Assembly: GCA_041674465.1 (NCBI GenBank)
Contig: JBAYVV010000027.1
Span: 1 to 34,656 of the forward strand
Direction: 5' to 3'
Length of the DNA: 34,656 nucleotides
From: JACRAR01 sp041674465
Lineage (GTDB): Bacteria > Pseudomonadota > Gammaproteobacteria > Burkholderiales > Rhodocyclaceae
The translations under genes were made by a program, and so were the position numbers. Shown in pieces: positions 32,665-34,656 of the stretch; position 1 is the stretch's first letter; each line of letters opens with the position of its first letter. The notes under the pieces are model-generated. The model saw only the letters and a list, made by a program, of their open reading frames with translations, was not told the origin of the DNA and did no database searches.

Positions 32665-34656
32665 ATGTTCAAAAAAATACTGATTGCAAACCGCGGCGAG
32701 ATCGCCTGCCGCGTCATCAAGACCGCCAAGAAAATGGGCATCGCCACGGTTGCCGTGTATTCCGAGGCCGATCTCGACGCACGCCATGTCGAGTTGGCCG
32801 ACGAGGCCGTCTGCATCGGCCCGGCGCCGTCCAAGGAATCCTACCTACGCATCGACAAGATCATCGCCGCGTGCAAACAGACCGGCGCCGAGGCAGTGCA
32901 CCCCGGCTATGGCTTTCTTTCCGAGAACTCGGAATTCTGCGCGCAACTGGAAGCGGCCGGCATTGTCTTCATCGGCCCGCGACCGCATGCCATGCAGGCC
33001 ATGGGCGACAAGATCGCCTCGAAAAAACTCGCCATGGCAGCCAAGGTCAACACCATCCCCGGCTACACGGATGTCATCAAGACTGCCGATGAAGCCGTGC
33101 AGATCGCCGCCGGAATCGGCTATCCGGTCATGATCAAGGCTTCCGCCGGCGGCGGCGGCAAGGGTCTGCGCGTTGCCTTCAGCGACAAGGAAACGCACGA
33201 GGGCTTCCAGTCCTGCACCAACGAAGCGCGCAACAGCTTCGGCGACGACCGCGTGTTCATCGAGAAGTACATCGAGGAACCGCGTCACATCGAAATCCAG
33301 GTCCTGGGCGACAGCCATGGCAACGTCGTGTATCTGGGGGAACGCGAGTGTTCCCTGCAGCGCCGCCACCAGAAAGTCATCGAGGAAGCACCGAGTCCCT
33401 TCCTCGACGCCAAGACGCGCAAGGCCATGGGCGAACAGGCTGTGGCACTGGCCAAGGCGGTGCAGTACCAGAGTGCCGGCACCGTCGAATTCGTGGTCGG
33501 CGGCAAGGACAAGAGTTTCTACTTCCTCGAAATGAACACACGCCTGCAGGTCGAGCATCCGGTCACCGAGTACATCACCGGCCTCGACCTGGTCGAGCAG
33601 ATGCTGCGCGTCGCCGCCGGCGAGAAGCTGTCTTTTACCCAGGCCGACATCAAGCTCAACGGCTGGGCCATGGAATGCCGCATCAATGCCGAAGATCCGC
33701 TGCGCAATTTCCTGCCCTCCATCGGTCGGCTCATCAAATACCAGCCGCCCGAGGAAACCTCCGGTCATGTCCGTGTCGATACCGGTGTCTATGAAGGCGG
33801 CGAAATTTCGATGTATTACGATCCGATGATCGCCAAGCTGATCGTGCATGGCGCCACGCGCGAGCAGGCGATTGCTCGCATGCGCGATGCCCTGAACCAG
33901 TTCGTAATCCGCGGAGTGTCTTCCAACATCGCCTTCCAGGCGGCGCTGATGCAGAACCCGCGCTTCATTTCAGGCAATTTCAACACCGGCCTGATCGCCG
34001 AGGAATATCCGCAAGGCTTCGATTCCGCCGACCTGGCGCACGATGATCCGACCATGCTGATCGCCGTCGGCGCCGCGATTCATCGCCGCTACCTGGAACG
34101 CAACGCCACGATAGACGGCCAACTGCCCGGTCACGAATACAAGCCGGGCAATGACTTCGTGGTGCTGCTGAACGACGTGCAGCATCCGGTTGTAGCCGTT
34201 CCCGTGGCAGGCGGCGTTGACGTCACGTATGCCGGCGACACGTATCAAGTCCGCTCACCCTGGCAGTTCGGCCAATCCCTCTACCAGGGAACGCTGAACG
34301 GCGAGCCGATCTGCATGCAGGTCGAGCGCATCGGCCTCAAGTACCGCCTGTTCCACTGGGGCACCCAGGCCGATCTGCTGGTGCTGACGGCGCATGCCGC
34401 CGCCTTGCAGGCCTTGATGCCACACAAGGTTCCGCCGGATCTGTCGCGCTTCCTGCTGTCACCGATGCCCGGCCTGCTCACCGACATCGCCGTGGCGCCG
34501 GGACAGGAAGTCAAGGCGGGCGAAAAGTTGGCTGTGATCGAGGCGATGAAAATGGAGAACGTCCTCAAGGCCGATCACGATTGTGTCGTCGCCAAGCTGT
34601 TGGCGAAACCCGGAGAAAGTCTGGCGGTGGATCAGGCGATTATCGAGTTTCGCTGA
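32665..34656 (+). CDS. pccA: Propionyl-CoA carboxylase, alpha (biotin carboxylase and biotin carrier) subunit
   Basis: A 663-residue biotin carboxylase. The N-terminal part (about 1-447) has KILIANRGEIACRVI, HPGYGFLSEN, the ATP-grasp glycine loop KASAGGGGKG and EMNTRLQVEHPVTE. A BT-type linker follows. The biotin carrier domain ends the protein, with Lys629 in EAMKMEN, 34 residues from the C-terminus. AAGGAG lies upstream of the ATG at 32665. The TGA stop is the last codon of the window. With pccB it forms the alpha6-beta6 carboxylase that needs ATP and bicarbonate. Confidence 0.97.
   Translation: MFKKILIANRGEIACRVIKTAKKMGIATVAVYSEADLDARHVELADEAVCIGPAPSKESYLRIDKIIAACKQTGAEAVHPGYGFLSENSEFCAQLEAAGIVFIGPRPHAMQAMGDKIASKKLAMAAKVNTIPGYTDVIKTADEAVQIAAGIGYPVMIKASAGGGGKGLRVAFSDKETHEGFQSCTNEARNSFGDDRVFIEKYIEEPRHIEIQVLGDSHGNVVYLGERECSLQRRHQKVIEEAPSPFLDAKTRKAMGEQAVALAKAVQYQSAGTVEFVVGGKDKSFYFLEMNTRLQVEHPVTEYITGLDLVEQMLRVAAGEKLSFTQADIKLNGWAMECRINAEDPLRNFLPSIGRLIKYQPPEETSGHVRVDTGVYEGGEISMYYDPMIAKLIVHGATREQAIARMRDALNQFVIRGVSSNIAFQAALMQNPRFISGNFNTGLIAEEYPQGFDSADLAHDDPTMLIAVGAAIHRRYLERNATIDGQLPGHEYKPGNDFVVLLNDVQHPVVAVPVAGGVDVTYAGDTYQVRSPWQFGQSLYQGTLNGEPICMQVERIGLKYRLFHWGTQADLLVLTAHAAALQALMPHKVPPDLSRFLLSPMPGLLTDIAVAPGQEVKAGEKLAVIEAMKMENVLKADHDCVVAKLLAKPGESLAVDQAIIEFR

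Overview
The window looks like a chromosomal segment of a betaproteobacterium, most likely a Rhodocyclales or Sterolibacteriaceae-type organism. The grounds are the high G+C of the housekeeping genes (40 of 60 bases at 33421-33480), the set of recognisable families, and the yicC / Ser-Thr kinase / rph / rdgB neighbourhood, which I recall from this class. No tRNA, rRNA, CRISPR array or transposase was seen.

Region 1 (1-10697). An ancestral block (rdgB, rph, kinase, yicC) is split by an accessory island at about 1190-8750. The island carries four minus-strand genes joined by overlaps or very short gaps: dinD-like, DUF2130, SIR2-like and HerA-like. The last two form a SIR2-HerA (Nezha-type) anti-phage pair, and the HerA protein carries an additional C-terminal KTSC domain. 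Next to them lies an AlbA_2/HATPase_c_4 (Schlafen-like) gene, bracketed by two decayed 5' ends of the same DNA-methyltransferase gene and by a second pair of direct repeats. The operon is compositionally mosaic, with a step near 6500. This is the strongest candidate in the window for an under-described system.

Region 2 (10743-21460). From left to right: a lipoprotein beta-propeller gene coupled to an isolated senB (selenosugar synthase of selenoneine biosynthesis), a DUF302 protein, a PilZ protein, a FadL-type outer-membrane channel, an MFS transporter, an HDOD protein, a lone cheD, a DUF2934-PAS-GAF histidine kinase and a PAS protein. Much of this is sensing and signalling.

Region 3 (21600-25700). 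It holds an unusual GNAT-beta-carbonic anhydrase fusion, a heme A synthase touching it, an FmdE-like protein, a small secreted protein and a DUF4337 membrane protein.

Region 4 (25675-34656). This is a propionyl-CoA / methylmalonyl-CoA locus. A GntR/FCD regulator and a crotonase-family enzyme are transcribed leftward. Methylmalonyl-CoA mutase, meaB, pccB and pccA are transcribed rightward. PccBA carboxylates propionyl-CoA, the mutase converts methylmalonyl-CoA to succinyl-CoA, and MeaB protects the B12 enzyme. No epimerase is present. A DUF433/DUF5615 toxin-antitoxin-like pair sits inside this operon between the mutase gene and meaB, and meaB begins inside the end of the toxin gene.
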